Assembly (NCBI GenBank): GCA_021234155.1
Contig: JAJEKV010000015.1
Location: 11,800,101-11,864,100 of the forward strand
Length of the DNA stretch: 64,000 nucleotides
Origin: Isoetes taiwanensis
Lineage: Eukaryota > Streptophyta > Lycopodiopsida > Isoetales > Isoetaceae
Direction of reading: 5' to 3'
The number at the start of each line of letters is the position of its first letter. Within the stretch, counting starts at the first letter, position 1. The position numbers were made by a program, and so were the translations under genes. Shown here piece after piece: positions 22,865 through 33,700 of this stretch. Under the pieces are notes generated by a model. It did no database searches. It was not told where the DNA came from and saw only the letters and a list, made by a program, of their open reading frames with translations.

Positions 22865-23650
22865 ATGTCGTCATGGAACCATTTCAGGGGCTCAAATGGA
22901 TCCATGGCGCTATTTGGAGATAGCTGTGCCCCCCCCCCCAACAACAAAACCCTTGGCACCCCTCCAAATGACACCATGGAACCACTTAGAGCCCCAAATG
23001 GCTCCATGGCACCATTTGGAGGGTATACATGCCTTGGGGGCATTTGTGGGGTATACACATGCCCTCTTGGGGGTGCCATTTGGGGACGGGAGGCATGTAT
23101 ATTCCCCAATTGGCGCCATGGAGTCATTTGGAGGGGTGCAACTATACCCTCAAATGGCGCCATGGAGCCATTTGGAACCCATAAATGGTGCCATTTGGGG
23201 GGTGCCGGGAGGGGCATGTATATGCCCCCAAATAGTGCCATCGAGCTATTTGGGGCTCCAAATGGCTTCATGGCCATTTGAAGTGCCAGAGGGTCGAGAT
23301 ATACCCCCAATGGCACCATGGAGACATATATAAACCTTCAAATGGTTCCATGGCACCATTTGGGGAGTGTCAACGGGGGCAAGTATACATATGAATGCGG
23401 CAAATATATATATGAATGAATGGCCATGATGCCATTTGGGGAGTGCTAAGGGGAGCAAGTATGCATGTGATGGAGGAAATATCCTCCATCACATGTACCT
23501 ACTCCTTGGCACTCGAAATGGCTGCATATCAACTCCATGTGGCACCATTTGGGGAGTGTCGGTAGGAGCAGGTATCCATGTGATGGAGGAAATGGCAATG
23601 TAGTTGGGTTGTCTGAGAGGGAAAATGGCGCCATGACACCATTTTCATGG
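22865..23650. repeat. Second palindromic-unit array
   Basis: About thirteen units spaced 25-90 bp share a palindrome of roughly 24 bp: a CAAATGGC arm, a CCATGG centre and a GCCATTTG arm. Clear units start near 22,892, 22,994, 23,104, 23,152, 23,229, 23,261, 23,338 and 23,622. Linkers contain GGCATGTATATGCCCC-like pieces. The same core forms the array at 10,740-11,460 / 21,008-21,650, but linkers differ. Three overlapping frames of 138-160 codons on both strands arise from the repeat and are not taken as genes. Confidence 0.7.
23443..23513. repeat. Inverted repeat able to form a hairpin
   Basis: CATGTGATGGAGGA at 23,464-23,477 and its exact complement at 23,482-23,495 are separated by four bases. 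Imperfect complementarity extends outward to about 23,443 and 23,513. A third, single-armed copy of the same sequence lies at about 23,560-23,592. Confidence 0.8.
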
Positions 23651-23739
23651 CATTGCTTTACCCTTTAGATGCAATTTTCATGTATTTTTTGCTTGTTTTT
23701 TTGTTTTTGCGTGCAAATTTCAATTTCAATTGTATAACC

Positions 23740-24510
23740 TATTCGTTGTAAAGAGACCCACCCTTCATGACAAGGATGTAGATCCATTGAATGTAGCAAT
23801 AGAGATCACAAAATCTGTGGTGCCATCCATTGAACTTCCAATCCTATGCTAGTGTGCAGATAACATTGGTGACACAATAGGTGCATTTATTCAGATGCCA
23901 AAGCAGGATGTAAGACTGGTTGGGACATGTTTTCTAAATATTCATGTATGTTACAAACATATGTATGATGTATGTATACTACTCGCATGTATCAACACCC
24001 ACAGAAGGTCTACAAATCTATTCATGTGTCTTAGATACATATGTATGCTACATGGATGTCGTACCCCTGTACCTAACATCTACAGAAGGTCTACAATAAA
24101 AAAAATTCCAATTCAAAATGAAATTGTGCTTGGTAGGGGTTATTTTCGTGAGGCCTTATTAGATTTTGATGTGTTTGCATGCAGGAGCATCTCTCTTAGA
24201 TTAGCGACTTATAAATTTGTGAATATTCCATGTGCAAAATCTTTGTCCAACATTGTCCATGTTGTTTTAAGTGGAACTCTGAGAAGATTTTAGAGTTATC
24301 ATTTTTATAACATTCAATTAAGTCTTGTCTTGTGTAGCCAGTTGTGATTTGTGGCGTGTAGGATGTCCATTGACGGCTTTGAATGGAATTTTTGTTGCAG
24401 CAAAGGATGATATTGATTGCTTTCCATATGAAAGCAAAGCTAATGATATTATCTTTCTCATCCATGTAAAGATTAAGGAGCTACCTTGCTCCCAAATAAT
24501 TATTAGATAG
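23740..24510 (+). pseudogene. Coding-like fragments of an unknown gene
   Basis: The plus strand has short stretches that look coding: RPTLHDKDVDPLNVAIEITK and VVPSIELPILC near 23,755-23,850, LRLATYKFVNIPCAKSLSN near 24,190-24,260, and AKDDIDCFPYESKANDIIFL near 24,400-24,465, the last preceded by a plausible splice acceptor (TTTTGTTGCAG). They are in different frames with stops between them. I do not recognise a family. They may be diverged exons of one gene or chance frames. Confidence 0.2.
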
Positions 24511-25560
24511 ATGGTGTTTTACTTCATCCTACCAAATAATGACCATTCATTGAACTATTGTTGGAGAAGACTGAGGTATAACACCTTCAAACTTGCTTAA
24601 ATCTTCATCCCATTGCCTTTTTTGTACAACTGTTGGGTTTAAACTATCTATCTATCTATCTATCATTTTGCATTTCTGTAATCTAAGATTTTGGGATCTG
24701 CCAAGATAAAATTTAAGGAGGAGACAGAACATATCTTTATGAATTGAAATATCTTCATTCATTGATCAATCTAACACACATAATATACGAATGCGTTGAA
24801 GCTCTTATCTAAACTGCAACTGTACGTACTGCATATTTCGTCACTTGTGGCTAAAATTGATAGAAAACAACTGACTCAAAGGTTTTTGCTTTTTGCCAAT
24901 GCTTGAACTATATCTGGCTTCCCTTTTCATATATGCAAGAGTGCAATAGCCAAACAAACATCTGGTATAAATTTTGCCTGGGTATCTGAGAATGGAGTTT
25001 CTGCGTTCAAGAAGCTACAAAGACCATGGCTTCAATATTAGCTGTTTTGTATATTTTTGAAACATGCCCTCGACAGTATTTTTGAATATCAGCCATTGAG
25101 AGGTCCCTGACAAACAGATTGACTGACATGACATTGTTTTAGTTTTCATTTTTGCAAGCTAAGAGTTGAGGTTTACATATTAATCTATGAGGAAATTCCT
25201 CCAGAAAATAGATAACAGATAATAAAACTAAAATTTAGAAACCTGGATATTAGAGGAAAAACAACCAGATCTTCATATGGCACTTCAAATTCTAAAGTTC
25301 TTCAGATCAACGTGTCCATTACAACTTGAAAAAAAAGACTACCTGACTGCAAAGATATCATCTAATCAAGACCAGTTAACTAATCTAGCCTACTATAACC
25401 ATCAACCTAAATAAAGACACAGCTAGGTATCAAAGCCGAGAAAATAATGTCAGTTCCATCTGCCATATCCACCAAAAGGTGGCTTAGAAATCTGGAATGG
25501 AAAGTTAGCTTCTGGAAAAACTTCTTACAGGGGCCAAAAAAGGGATCATGATTTTTCTTT
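24511..25560. other. No recognisable gene; short ATCT microsatellite
   Basis: A tetranucleotide run (CTAT/ATCT, about six units) lies at about 24,642-24,664. The rest is AT-rich without domain or RNA signal. The last few hundred bases are the downstream region of the minus-strand cupin gene. Confidence 0.5.
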
Positions 25561-25568
25561 GATTTTCT

Positions 25569-26063
25569 TCATTTCTCGCCCAAGATTTCAGCAATAGTCT
25601 TTCTGCCTGGTGGAATGGGAGGCATTTTACCTTCCATACTGGTACCATAATGATGCTCAATGCTATCACATAAATGATAATATTTCTCAACCGATTCCAT
25701 GCAATCCCAAGTGCAAGACATACCCTTTGGAAACATGGCAACATCTCCAGCTCGAAATTCCAAGTATTCTCCATCTGCATTATCGGGATACACCCTAACC
25801 CTTCCTTCAGTAAGATAGCACATTTCAGCCATATCATATTTCCAAGGGAATTTGCTTGCTTTGCAGCTCCATCTTTTCCAAGCAGGAACATCTAAATCTG
25901 CCATTCGATAAGCAGAAGGATTTACCTCTATACGAATGCCATATTTCTCGATCAGATGGGGCGCTGGAGGAGGTTTGGGAGGGTCCTGCATCCTCCGTCG
26001 AGAACTAGCAGACATATCCCTGGTAAATTTATATGCAGAAAAACCCTGTGCCGAACCTCCCAT
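25569..26063 (-). CDS. RmlC-like cupin, DUF861/Cupin_3 family
   Basis: A single-exon frame of 164 codons from the first in-frame ATG at 26,063 to a TGA at 25,569. The C-terminal two thirds match the plant DUF861 cupin family: GIRIEVNPS, then VPAWKRWSCKASKFPWKYD, then AEMCYLTEGRVRVYPD and FRAGDVAMFPKGMSCTWD, the two halves of a small beta-barrel. The last ~30 residues (PPIPPGRKTIAEILGEK) are a tail. The N-terminal ~45 residues are basic and serine/arginine-rich, compatible with an organelle targeting peptide. The frame stays open upstream of 26,063. An ATG at 26,121 in another phase would give MLRFASRGVGARPWP, which also looks like a targeting sequence; one missing or extra base would join it to the cupin frame. 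Function within the family is not established. It is the best host-gene candidate here. Confidence 0.8.
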   Translation of the reverse strand: MGGSAQGFSAYKFTRDMSASSRRRMQDPPKPPPAPHLIEKYGIRIEVNPSAYRMADLDVPAWKRWSCKASKFPWKYDMAEMCYLTEGRVRVYPDNADGEYLEFRAGDVAMFPKGMSCTWDCMESVEKYYHLCDSIEHHYGTSMEGKMPPIPPGRKTIAEILGEK

Positions 26064-26118
26064 GCCCTTTCCGGCGAGGCCATGGCCGAGCTCCCACTCC
26101 TCTGCTGGCAAAGCGAAG

Positions 26119-26165
26119 CATGTTTCCAAGGCCCAAACCCTAAACCCTGGGGTTTTAAATATAGG
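26119..26165 (-). promoter_or_regulatory. Telobox and GGCCCA motif upstream of the cupin gene
   Basis: The plus strand reads GGCCCAAACCCTAAACCC at 26,130-26,147, joining a GGCCCA (site II-like) element and a telobox (AAACCCTAA), followed by a TTTAAATATA stretch. On the gene's strand these lie just before the possible upstream start. The pair is common in promoters or leaders of plant housekeeping genes. Confidence 0.5.
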
Positions 26166-27180
26166 AACCTTACAAAAGACTGTACCTCAAAGGGAGACGT
26201 ATATCATAACGTTTGCAATTCAAGGTTAGAGTTAGACTATGTTAATTACTTAAGATTTGCAATGGGTTAGTGGAGTATATTCGTATGAAAATACGTTTAA
26301 AAATGGCCTGGCATGTGTGGGCGAAGTGATAGGGGTTTAGGGTTTTTGTTCTATGGTTATGCAGGCGGCGGATTTAGAAAGAATGGGAGGACAAAGTTAG
26401 GCCACGAGCGCCTTATCCATTCTGCTACCTGTATTTGCTTGTGAGAGGTGCCTAGTCTTGATCAATTTACGGCTTGAAGTTAAGCTATATAATGGCTTTC
26501 CATGGGATGGAAGACTCGGGCTGCTTAGGCTTGTTGGAGAGAGGCGATGGCGTGACAAAGGGTCGAAGATGGAGTTCATACCGGTTTTTGAGCTTACACT
26601 CCTTTTACGGAACCGATGTGCTATAAAAAGTCGCCATGTCTTGAAGGGAAATCTGAAACTATATGTTACAATAGAATCTTTTTTTTTTTAATTGAAGGCT
26701 ATATATATTAGAGTATAGTTAAGTAGTACAAAACCCTTTTTCAAGGGAAGATTAACCCTTATAAAGATGAACCCTTATAAACAAGTATGTCTATGCAAAA
26801 GAAAAGTAGCGGTGATATTCGAAAAAAGGAGTGCGTGTGATGTAAGCATTGAGCTTAGTGGGACATCACGAGATTGAGGTTAGTGCATTTCCTCGCCTTC
26901 CCTTGAAGATGGTATGGAAGGCCTTGGTAGACACAAATGCGTGCTTGCCATAGCCATATTATATCTTCCTTTGGCATCCTTTCTTTGCGAGAAGCTCCCT
27001 TCTAACATCGTAATTACGGTCCGCGGCAACAACCACATGTCGAGAGAGTTTTACTGCGTAATGCGAGATATCTCCTTTGCTCTCAAAAAATTTGATCCAT
27101 TAAGTGATTAATGTCGGCCTTGTTTTCTTCCATTCAAGCGCCTAGTCATAAGAAAAAGTATCTGCAAAAGTAACCAATTC
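26166..27180. other. No recognisable gene
   Basis: The longest clean frame is 66 codons on the plus strand at 26,914-27,111, with a hydrophobic start (CVLAIAILYLPLASFLC), but I recognise nothing in it. A sequence near 26,660 (GTTACAATAGAATC) resembles pieces just before the dispersed repeats at 4,815 and 33,185. Otherwise nothing can be assigned. Confidence 0.4.
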
Positions 27181-27212
27181 ACCCATTAATATTCATAATC
27201 CAATTGATGTCA

Positions 27213-27809
27213 TTACAATACACGTTTAATGATTCCTTCTGGGGGGATTATTTCACAATCAAAGATAAAGGTATTTCTTCCTTTCCAGATCCTCCAAAGG
27301 AGGATATAAATCCTCCAATCAGTCGGGTTGGTAGGCATAAAGAAGTCCTTTAGGCATAAAGCTACCAGGTTTTGGCCGAGAATATTAGAGGCTAGTTCAA
27401 GAACCCATTCTGACCAAAGGCATGATCTAAATAGGTGTTCCTCATCCTCTTTAGCAGCAAGGCATCTGTCACATAGATCCGAGTTAGTCATTGATAATCG
27501 AAATCTCTTACAATTGGTCGCCAGGCCTTTGTGCCATAATTGCCACATAAAAGCCTTGATCTTTGGGTTGATCGGGCTCCTCCACATAAAATCCAAGTTC
27601 TTTCTGGCTGTGTCAGGGGAGACTCCCCATTTTAGGTGAATAGTGATTTCCTGTTGACTCATCAAGAACCTATAGGCGAGATTAACAGTATAACCAGTTT
27701 TACCTTTGTGATTCCAGGGGTCAGGAGAGTGAGACCAATTGCCCTGCAAGACAATATTAATAATAGCTTCATATAGCATTCTAGAGTGATTATCCTCTTC
27801 AGCAAGCAT
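27213..27809 (-). pseudogene. zf-RVT domain at the C-terminus of LINE ORF2
   Basis: The frame contains GYTVNLAYRFL, WGVSPDTARKNLDFMWRS, KIKAFMWQLWHKGLAT and CDRCLAAKEDEEHLFRSC. This matches the zinc-binding domain (zf-RVT) that ends many plant LINE ORF2 proteins. It continues the ORF2 reading direction and ends at 27,213 with no stop recognisable as the native one. Confidence 0.8.
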
Positions 27810-28479
27810 AGAGTTCTGGAAAAGGATAATGCCATTGTCATCAAAGAGATGGCTGATAAGAGTAATCCCTTTATTCTTCCATAATTTGGCCTGTTACGGA
27901 AAATGGCAAGCCGGGCATAAGTTAGGGTTATCAAGGATTAAAAGGCTGGGTTCGAAGATGGATTGCTCCATAGAGGCCTTTCTCCCAAGTATACATTTGT
28001 CTAACCTCCATCCAAGCATGGATCCATTTCTGATTAAACACGGAATAGTCGCGAGGGGGGATAGAAAGGAAAAAAAAGATGGAGTAGGGTAACTCCATTT
28101 TGAGGATCCTCAACCATACGGATGGCATTTGTTGATGTAGTGCCTAATCAAAATTGAAATAGGATAATTACTGTCATAACAGGGCCTGTGAAAATATTTG
28201 GCGGCTAAAGCTAAACCACCTTTCTAATGTTCATGGTACCCGGACCACCATTCTTTTTGGGTTTGCAACATTCCTCCATCGAGGCCCGGATGCACTACAT
28301 AATAAACACGCCAATAATACTTTGAAGCTTGTTAGTTACCTTTTTGGGGGCGGAATGACCAGAGGATTGGTAAACACGAGAAGAAGATATAACAAAGTTG
28401 GCAATTATGGCTCTGCCATTTTTAGAAAGATATTTAGAATTTAAAAGTCGACTTTTTATAGAATTTATCAATAATATCC

Positions 28480-29949
28480 AGCCATAGATCGAGGCATTGC
28501 TTCTAATGGCAAAGGGATCCCTAAAATCTTAGATTTAGTGCGGGGGAAAAATACTTACAACCAAAAGAGGTCATTTTGCTTGAGTACCTTTTGTCGATCT
28601 CCCTAGATTGAATGGTGATTTAAGAGGGTTATTGCATCACGAAGCTTGACCAAAATCTTGAAGAAATCTACGGATGTTGATGATGGAATTATTGTCCATT
28701 GAGGTCAAAATGAAAGTATCATCGACAAAATGTAAAGTTGAGAATTTAGTCCACACAGGGGATTGTCGGGGGTGAAGACCTTTAACGGACTTGTTATTCT
28801 TGGCATCTTCAATCTGCTATGTAAGGCTTCCATAACAATTAAAAAGAAAGGGTGCAAGAGGACAACCTTGTTTTACCCCTCTTTGGATGGAGAAGAAGGG
28901 GCTGGTCTCACCATTTATGAGAAAAGCTGCAGATCTAGAGTTGTTAAGAATAGCTTTAAATATACCAATGCTTTCCTCACTAAAGCCAAGAGCCCTGCAA
29001 CTTTTATGAAGAAATTTCCAGCTACTTGATTGTCAAAGGCCTTTGTGATATCCGGCTTAAGAAGGGCTATATCTTGCTTGGAGTCTTTAGCCTTGGAGTC
29101 CTAGAATAGCGATCACCACGTTATCCAAGATAAACTGTCTTTGAGGTGGCCGTGATTGGGTACTACTAATAGCTTAGAGTCCAAAACCTTTTGAGTCAGC
29201 GGCAATGGCTCTGCAATTATCTTGTAAATAACATTAGTTAGAGATGGGTGCATGTCGACAAAAGAAGTGGGGAAATCAATTTTAGGGATAAGCGTGATGA
29301 GGCTGGTATTGATTCGAGCATCCAGGCGCTTGGTAATTCTGAATTCATTGGCTAACATGGTGACACCTTCGTGAAGGATAGGCCAGGCCTTTTTAAAGAA
29401 CTCAGCCGGTAGGCCATCAGGCCCAGGGGTTTTGCCATTGTCCATACCCATGACCACTTCTTTAAGCTCACACTCCGTGAAAGGGGAGGAGATCATCTCA
29501 TTCTGAATGCGGCTAACTTTACTTTCTAAATTAATAAAGGTATCCATCACAGCATCTGTGCAATCAGTATTGGTACCCATAATATTAGTGAAATGATCTA
29601 CAGCCGCTATCTTGAGATCATTGTCACCAGAGATAATAGAATCACCAACTTTAACCTCATGAATCTGATTTCTCTTGATTCTGGTTTTGGCCTTGATGAA
29701 GAAGTATTTAGAGTTGCATCTTTCGTCTTCTTTTAGCTCCTTGACTTTGGCTTTCATTTTCCATCCTCTTGCAATGTCGAGCTCTGCTTTTTCAATCTGG
29801 ATCTTTATTTCGTCCTGTTGATCAATGGGAGTGGAGCTAAGCCTATTTCTAAGGGAGGCTAAATTTGCCTGCTTCTGATAGTGGATCTCCTTGCCCCATA
29901 CTTTTAACCAACATTTGATATGCTTAGCCAGATTAATCCACCACCACAT
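28480..29949 (-). pseudogene. Reverse transcriptase of LINE ORF2
   Basis: The open part (29,113-29,949) contains coiled-coil-like basic sequence, VKELKEDERCNSKYFFIKAK, then NGKTPGPDGLPAEFFK and SLITLIPKI, which are the N-terminal fingers of LINE reverse transcriptases. After a stop near 29,113 the domain continues in other frames: DNQVAGNFFIKVAG near 29,000 and the active-site box FVDD at 28,718-28,729 followed by TFILTSMD. The enzyme primes reverse transcription on nicked target DNA. This copy is inactive as read. Confidence 0.8.
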
Positions 29950-30043
29950 CCAACCACTGTCTCCAGCAGGTTTGGGATGGCAGTTAGATATGTCTTAGAG
30001 CTTGGTGAGGAAATCTTCATGGTCTAGAAGGTTGACATTCATC

Positions 30044-30802
30044 TTAAAAAAAGAACTTCCTAATATTATGAATGTCTATATCACCTATATTAATCAGCTG
30101 AGGGTAGTGATCAGAGAGGGTATAGCCGGTAAGATTATCAACCCTACTACTATTGTTCCACAGGTTTTCACTGAGATAAAATCTGTCATGCAAGCAGCAA
30201 ATAGGGTTAGCTCTATGATCTGACCAGCTGAAAGAGTTGGGTTTGGTTGTAGCCAGCCTGAGATTGTGGGTAGACAGAAGGTTGGCCCAGGCACACATCT
30301 CTTGAGGCAGAAGAGGCTTAAAATTTCTATTTTTCATATAGCTGTCAGTAACCATATTGAAGTCACCACCTATCAACAAATCATCAATATCTAAGCTGGC
30401 TAAGCTAGAGCTAATTTTATTCCAAATCAAAGTTCTGTCAAAAGGATTATGATAAGAGTAAACATTAACTATAGCAATCTTACCCGACCCGAGCTTGCAA
30501 ACCAAGATTTGCCATCTACCATTGTTGTCATGAATCATATGGTCAATTTGTAAATCATTTTTCTGATTCCATGCAATAGCTATTCCTGCAGAAGAGTCAT
30601 TAGCACTGATAGACCAAGTCTTAAAATTTGGGGGGAGAGCTCTGGAGATGATGATATTATGGTTGGGATCATGAATCTTATGCTCCTGGATGAGCAGGAT
30701 ATCAGGGTTGAGGGAAGACAGGCAAACTTTTAAACGCTCCCTTTTGATAGGATTGTTGATTCCCTGGAGATTCCAGGTGATGATTCTTAAAGATTTATAC
30801 AT
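30044..30802 (-). CDS. Apurinic-type endonuclease domain at the start of LINE ORF2
   Basis: A clean 252-codon frame starts at an ATG at 30,802. It carries the endonuclease landmarks in order: ITWNLQGINN, LIQEHKI, IAIVNVYS, DLLIGGDFNMVTDS, NSFSWSD and TLSDHYPQL. These hold the metal-binding glutamate, the DFN motif and the catalytic SDH histidine of the family. The domain nicks target DNA to start insertion. The frame ends at 30,044 and ORF2 continues in another phase towards the reverse transcriptase. Confidence 0.85.
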   Translation of the reverse strand: MYKSLRIITWNLQGINNPIKRERLKVCLSSLNPDILLIQEHKIHDPNHNIIISRALPPNFKTWSISANDSSAGIAIAWNQKNDLQIDHMIHDNNGRWQILVCKLGSGKIAIVNVYSYHNPFDRTLIWNKISSSLASLDIDDLLIGGDFNMVTDSYMKNRNFKPLLPQEMCAWANLLSTHNLRLATTKPNSFSWSDHRANPICCLHDRFYLSENLWNNSSRVDNLTGYTLSDHYPQLINIGDIDIHNIRKFFF

Positions 30803-30972
30803 TAATAATTATAGAAACTTTTTGTCCATCCTAGAACGAATGGTAGAATTTCTGGGGCTGATCCTAGGATTTTTTCCGGCCCCTGCCTCTTTTATTTGTT
30901 ATCTGCTTCCATCCTTCATCATCACAAGAATGTAAGAATTCGTCCTCAGGGCTATAATTCACGGAGTCAACT

Positions 30973-32731
30973 TCAGATTGGTAATCTTCTTTGAGAGATA
31001 AGGAGGGTCATAATACCAGTTTTAACCTTTATCTCCATGTTGATATTCCTAAGGAAGAAATTCCAATTATTATCAAAATAAGGAGAGTTAGGCTCGGTAT
31101 AAAGAGAGAACTCACTTCTATCCTCTGCAGGTGGCCGGGGGATAACTTCATTAGTGGCTCTGTTGTTATAGTCAACCTGACTCTCGTTTTCTTTCTTTTT
31201 GGGGCACCATTCTTGTCTGGTGATGAGAGGAGGTTTGATATTAAGGGGTTCTTTATCACAAGAAGGAGGCCCCTTTTCTGAGTTTCTGAGGACCGGGAGT
31301 TTGGAATAAACAATATCAAGGTCCATAAATCTGTCCTTTGCAAGTTTAGTTTTAACCCTCCTCAGCCATTTAGAGTTAATCTCCTTGGAAATGCAGACTG
31401 AAGGAAAGTTAGTCTGAGGGATGCTAATGGATATGATTTCTCAAGATTACGAAATAGCCTTAAGGTGAGATAGAGTCCATAAAGCAAGAGGCAAATTGGG
31501 TAAAGTGATCCAAGTGGAGGTAGAAATATGATCGGTATTACCTGGGGTAAAAAGCGGGTTCCATCGCATAATATAGAAATCATTGTTACTAATTTTACCC
31601 AGCTTCTTTTTTAGAATGTAGGTAACACTAAAATTATCTCTGCATAAAATTTGGAATGTTTTGTTATCAATTTTGAGCAGAGAAAGAATGGGGATCTTAT
31701 GGGTTTTGGTAAACCAGAATTTAAGGGCAGTTAATGGGGAAGTGGATGATCAAGCCTTTCTCAGAGTATAAATTAACAGCCGTAGAGTCTTGGATACCCG
31801 AGAGATCTAAATAATCCGAATTAGCTTTAGAATTAACAATAGGGTTATCACAAGAAACTATGTTAAGCAAAGCATTTTTATAAGAAGGAAGAACTTGACC
31901 TTTAGCTTTGTCGCTTTTGCCCAGAACAGGAATCCGGTTACTGACACTCTGATCTCCAACGATGGTACCTGGCTTGCTCATACCGCAGTTATTTAAGCTT
32001 TCGCAGTTCTTACAATCGCATTGGTTCGTCTGAAGAGGATTAAAATAACCATTTGAGTCTCTGATTTTGCTGCATTAGTATCTTTTTTGAGCCTGGTCTG
32101 GAAGATGCCATATTCCTGAGAGACGTCTCCTAAGATCAAATCCGCGCCTGAAGGAAGCTTGCTGAGAGCCTGTTTGCGGTGACTTTCAATGACATGGTCC
32201 TCCGCTTCCTCCCATCTCTTGATCAGTTTGATTGAAGCTTTGGAGTTCCATTTCAGGTTCTCTAAGTCAACTAGAGTATTTTTTGCAAATTGAGGAGCTC
32301 GTTCATGGATTTCTGAAAAACATTGTTCTTGAGGCTGCAACAGTCTGCTTCAGAGTGACCTTGCTTAACCATTATTCTCTTACAAATATTTCTGTCCATT
32401 TCTTGAAGAAGTTCAAGGAAATTCCATGCCCAGTCTCGGTCGTTAGCTCTTCCAGCGTTATAATCCTTCTCCAAAGCTTTCATTTTATCTAGGGTTTCAC
32501 AAATAACACCGTCCCCAGCACATCCATGCAGACCGCAGCCGCTCTTTGCTGATCTTGTATTATCGCAAAGGTCATATACATGATTTTCATTTTTCCCCAC
32601 ACCTTATCATTTTTGCTATCCAGCCAAAAAATCTGCGTCCATTCTCCATCTTCAATGATCTTTAGCCTTTTCTCTCTTTCAATTGGGTTTGTGGGAAGGC
32701 TCAAGCTATTTTTCTCTGTTTTGCTTGCCAT
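30973..32731 (-). pseudogene. LINE ORF1 with DUF4283
   Basis: The first in-frame ATG is at 32,731 (MASKTEKNSLSLPTNPIERE). Then comes a cysteine-containing segment with CKRIMVKQGHSEADCC and an acidic helical stretch containing KLIKRWEEAEDHVIESHRKQ. At about 31,440-31,640 the strand reads NNDFYIMRWNPLF and STSTWITLPNLPLALW, the RNA-binding DUF4283 of plant LINE ORF1 proteins. The end is a lysine-rich tail with QEWCPKKKENESQVDYNNRA near 31,210. At least four frame changes separate the pieces. ORF1 binds the element RNA. Confidence 0.7.
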
Positions 32732-33184
32732 TCTTAGTTCTCTCCTGCGAATCTCCACACTAAAATCTGTAAATCAGTGAAAAATCAGGCAGGTCGGAGG
32801 TCGAAGAAGTCCGTCCAGTGAAGTATGGGTTCAATCCCGAATCTTTCCAGAACCGAGATTTGAAAAAGGTTTCGAGAAAATCTCCCTAAAGCAAGGTAGC
32901 CCGAATTATGGGCAGAAACTCTTAAAGAACCTACTCTATCAAGGCACAGGATACAAAGGAAATGACTGCCCAAACCAGATCTGCTAAATCCTATTCTAGT
33001 CCTTGAATTGTACGTTTGAATGATAAACTATCTATTGCTGCAACAGTCACGTCATAGTCAGAAGGGATGTCCGGGAAGCCCAGACCCTGGAGAACAGCCT
33101 CCAAGAAGGCCTCATCCATCAGGTCTGGGTTTTGCACGGAAGCCGAGGTGCGCAAATGAGCGCCCAACGTTCATCTCTCTAATC

Positions 33185-33700
33185 TTACAATTGAATCTTT
33201 ATGTAAGGTAATACAGGTTTCTAGTTTTATTTATTTGTGTGTTTGTAAGAGGGTTAGGCTGGAGGCCTAGCTGCATGCCAAATTTTGTAGTATGAAGGTT
33301 CTTGTTGTTTTCCTTAAAGCATCATTCTTAGGCCTCTCTGGTGCTGCCAAATTTGGCAGGGGTTCAATTCCCCAGGTGTTGTGTGCAGTATTAAAATCAT
33401 GGATTGTATGTGGCACTCAGTTGTAGCCCTTTTGCCGGATTGATGCTCATCCTTGGTGGATGTCATTTTGGTGAAGCATTCTATACATCTTCTTTTATAG
33501 ATCATATCACCCTTCTGGTGGGGGCTGCAAGGCTTCAGGAAGAAGTCACGGTTGTAGATGGAAGGCGTGTTTGTATATTGGAAGTCAACTATGTATTTGT
33601 TTCATTCCTAAGTTTTTCTTGACCCTAAAGAATAGAGCCATATAAGTGTTTGACCCCGTCAAGCGCTTCAATGTGGGGACAGGATCCCACGTCTTGGCAT
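33185..33700 (+). repeat. Dispersed repeat, copy B (tRNA-like T-arm motif)
   Basis: Direct, diverged copy of 4,853-5,317 (see there). The T-arm-like GGGGTTCAATTCCCC lies at about 33,359-33,373, with four G pairing with four C. It abuts the 5-prime end region of the LINE. A weaker relative of the GGCCT..TGCATGCC portion occurs near 63,135-63,160. Confidence 0.45.

Larger units (their letters stand above)
27180..33000 (-). mobile_element. L1-type LINE retrotransposon, nearly full length, decayed
   Basis: On the minus strand the order is a 5-prime leader (about 33,000-32,732), ORF1 with a zinc-finger-like segment and DUF4283, then ORF2 with apurinic endonuclease, reverse transcriptase and a zf-RVT domain. 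That is the layout of plant L1 LINEs. Several frames are interrupted. I could not find a 3-prime poly-A (poly-T on the plus strand) or a target duplication, so both limits are approximate; the 3-prime end is probably lost or lies just below 27,200. Confidence 0.85.

Noticed and set aside
22851-23333. Overlapping frames of 138-160 codons on both strands
   Set aside because: They follow the palindromic repeat units in three phases and on both strands, which is expected from self-complementary repeats and not from a gene.
29113-30802. LINE endonuclease and reverse transcriptase as one intact, active ORF2
   Set aside because: The endonuclease frame ends at 30,044 and the reverse transcriptase frame starts in another phase at 29,949, with a further stop near 29,113.
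33340-33385. tRNA gene suggested by GGGGTTCAATTCCCC
   Set aside because: Only a T-arm-like stem is present; no acceptor stem, anticodon arm or clear A-box could be assembled.
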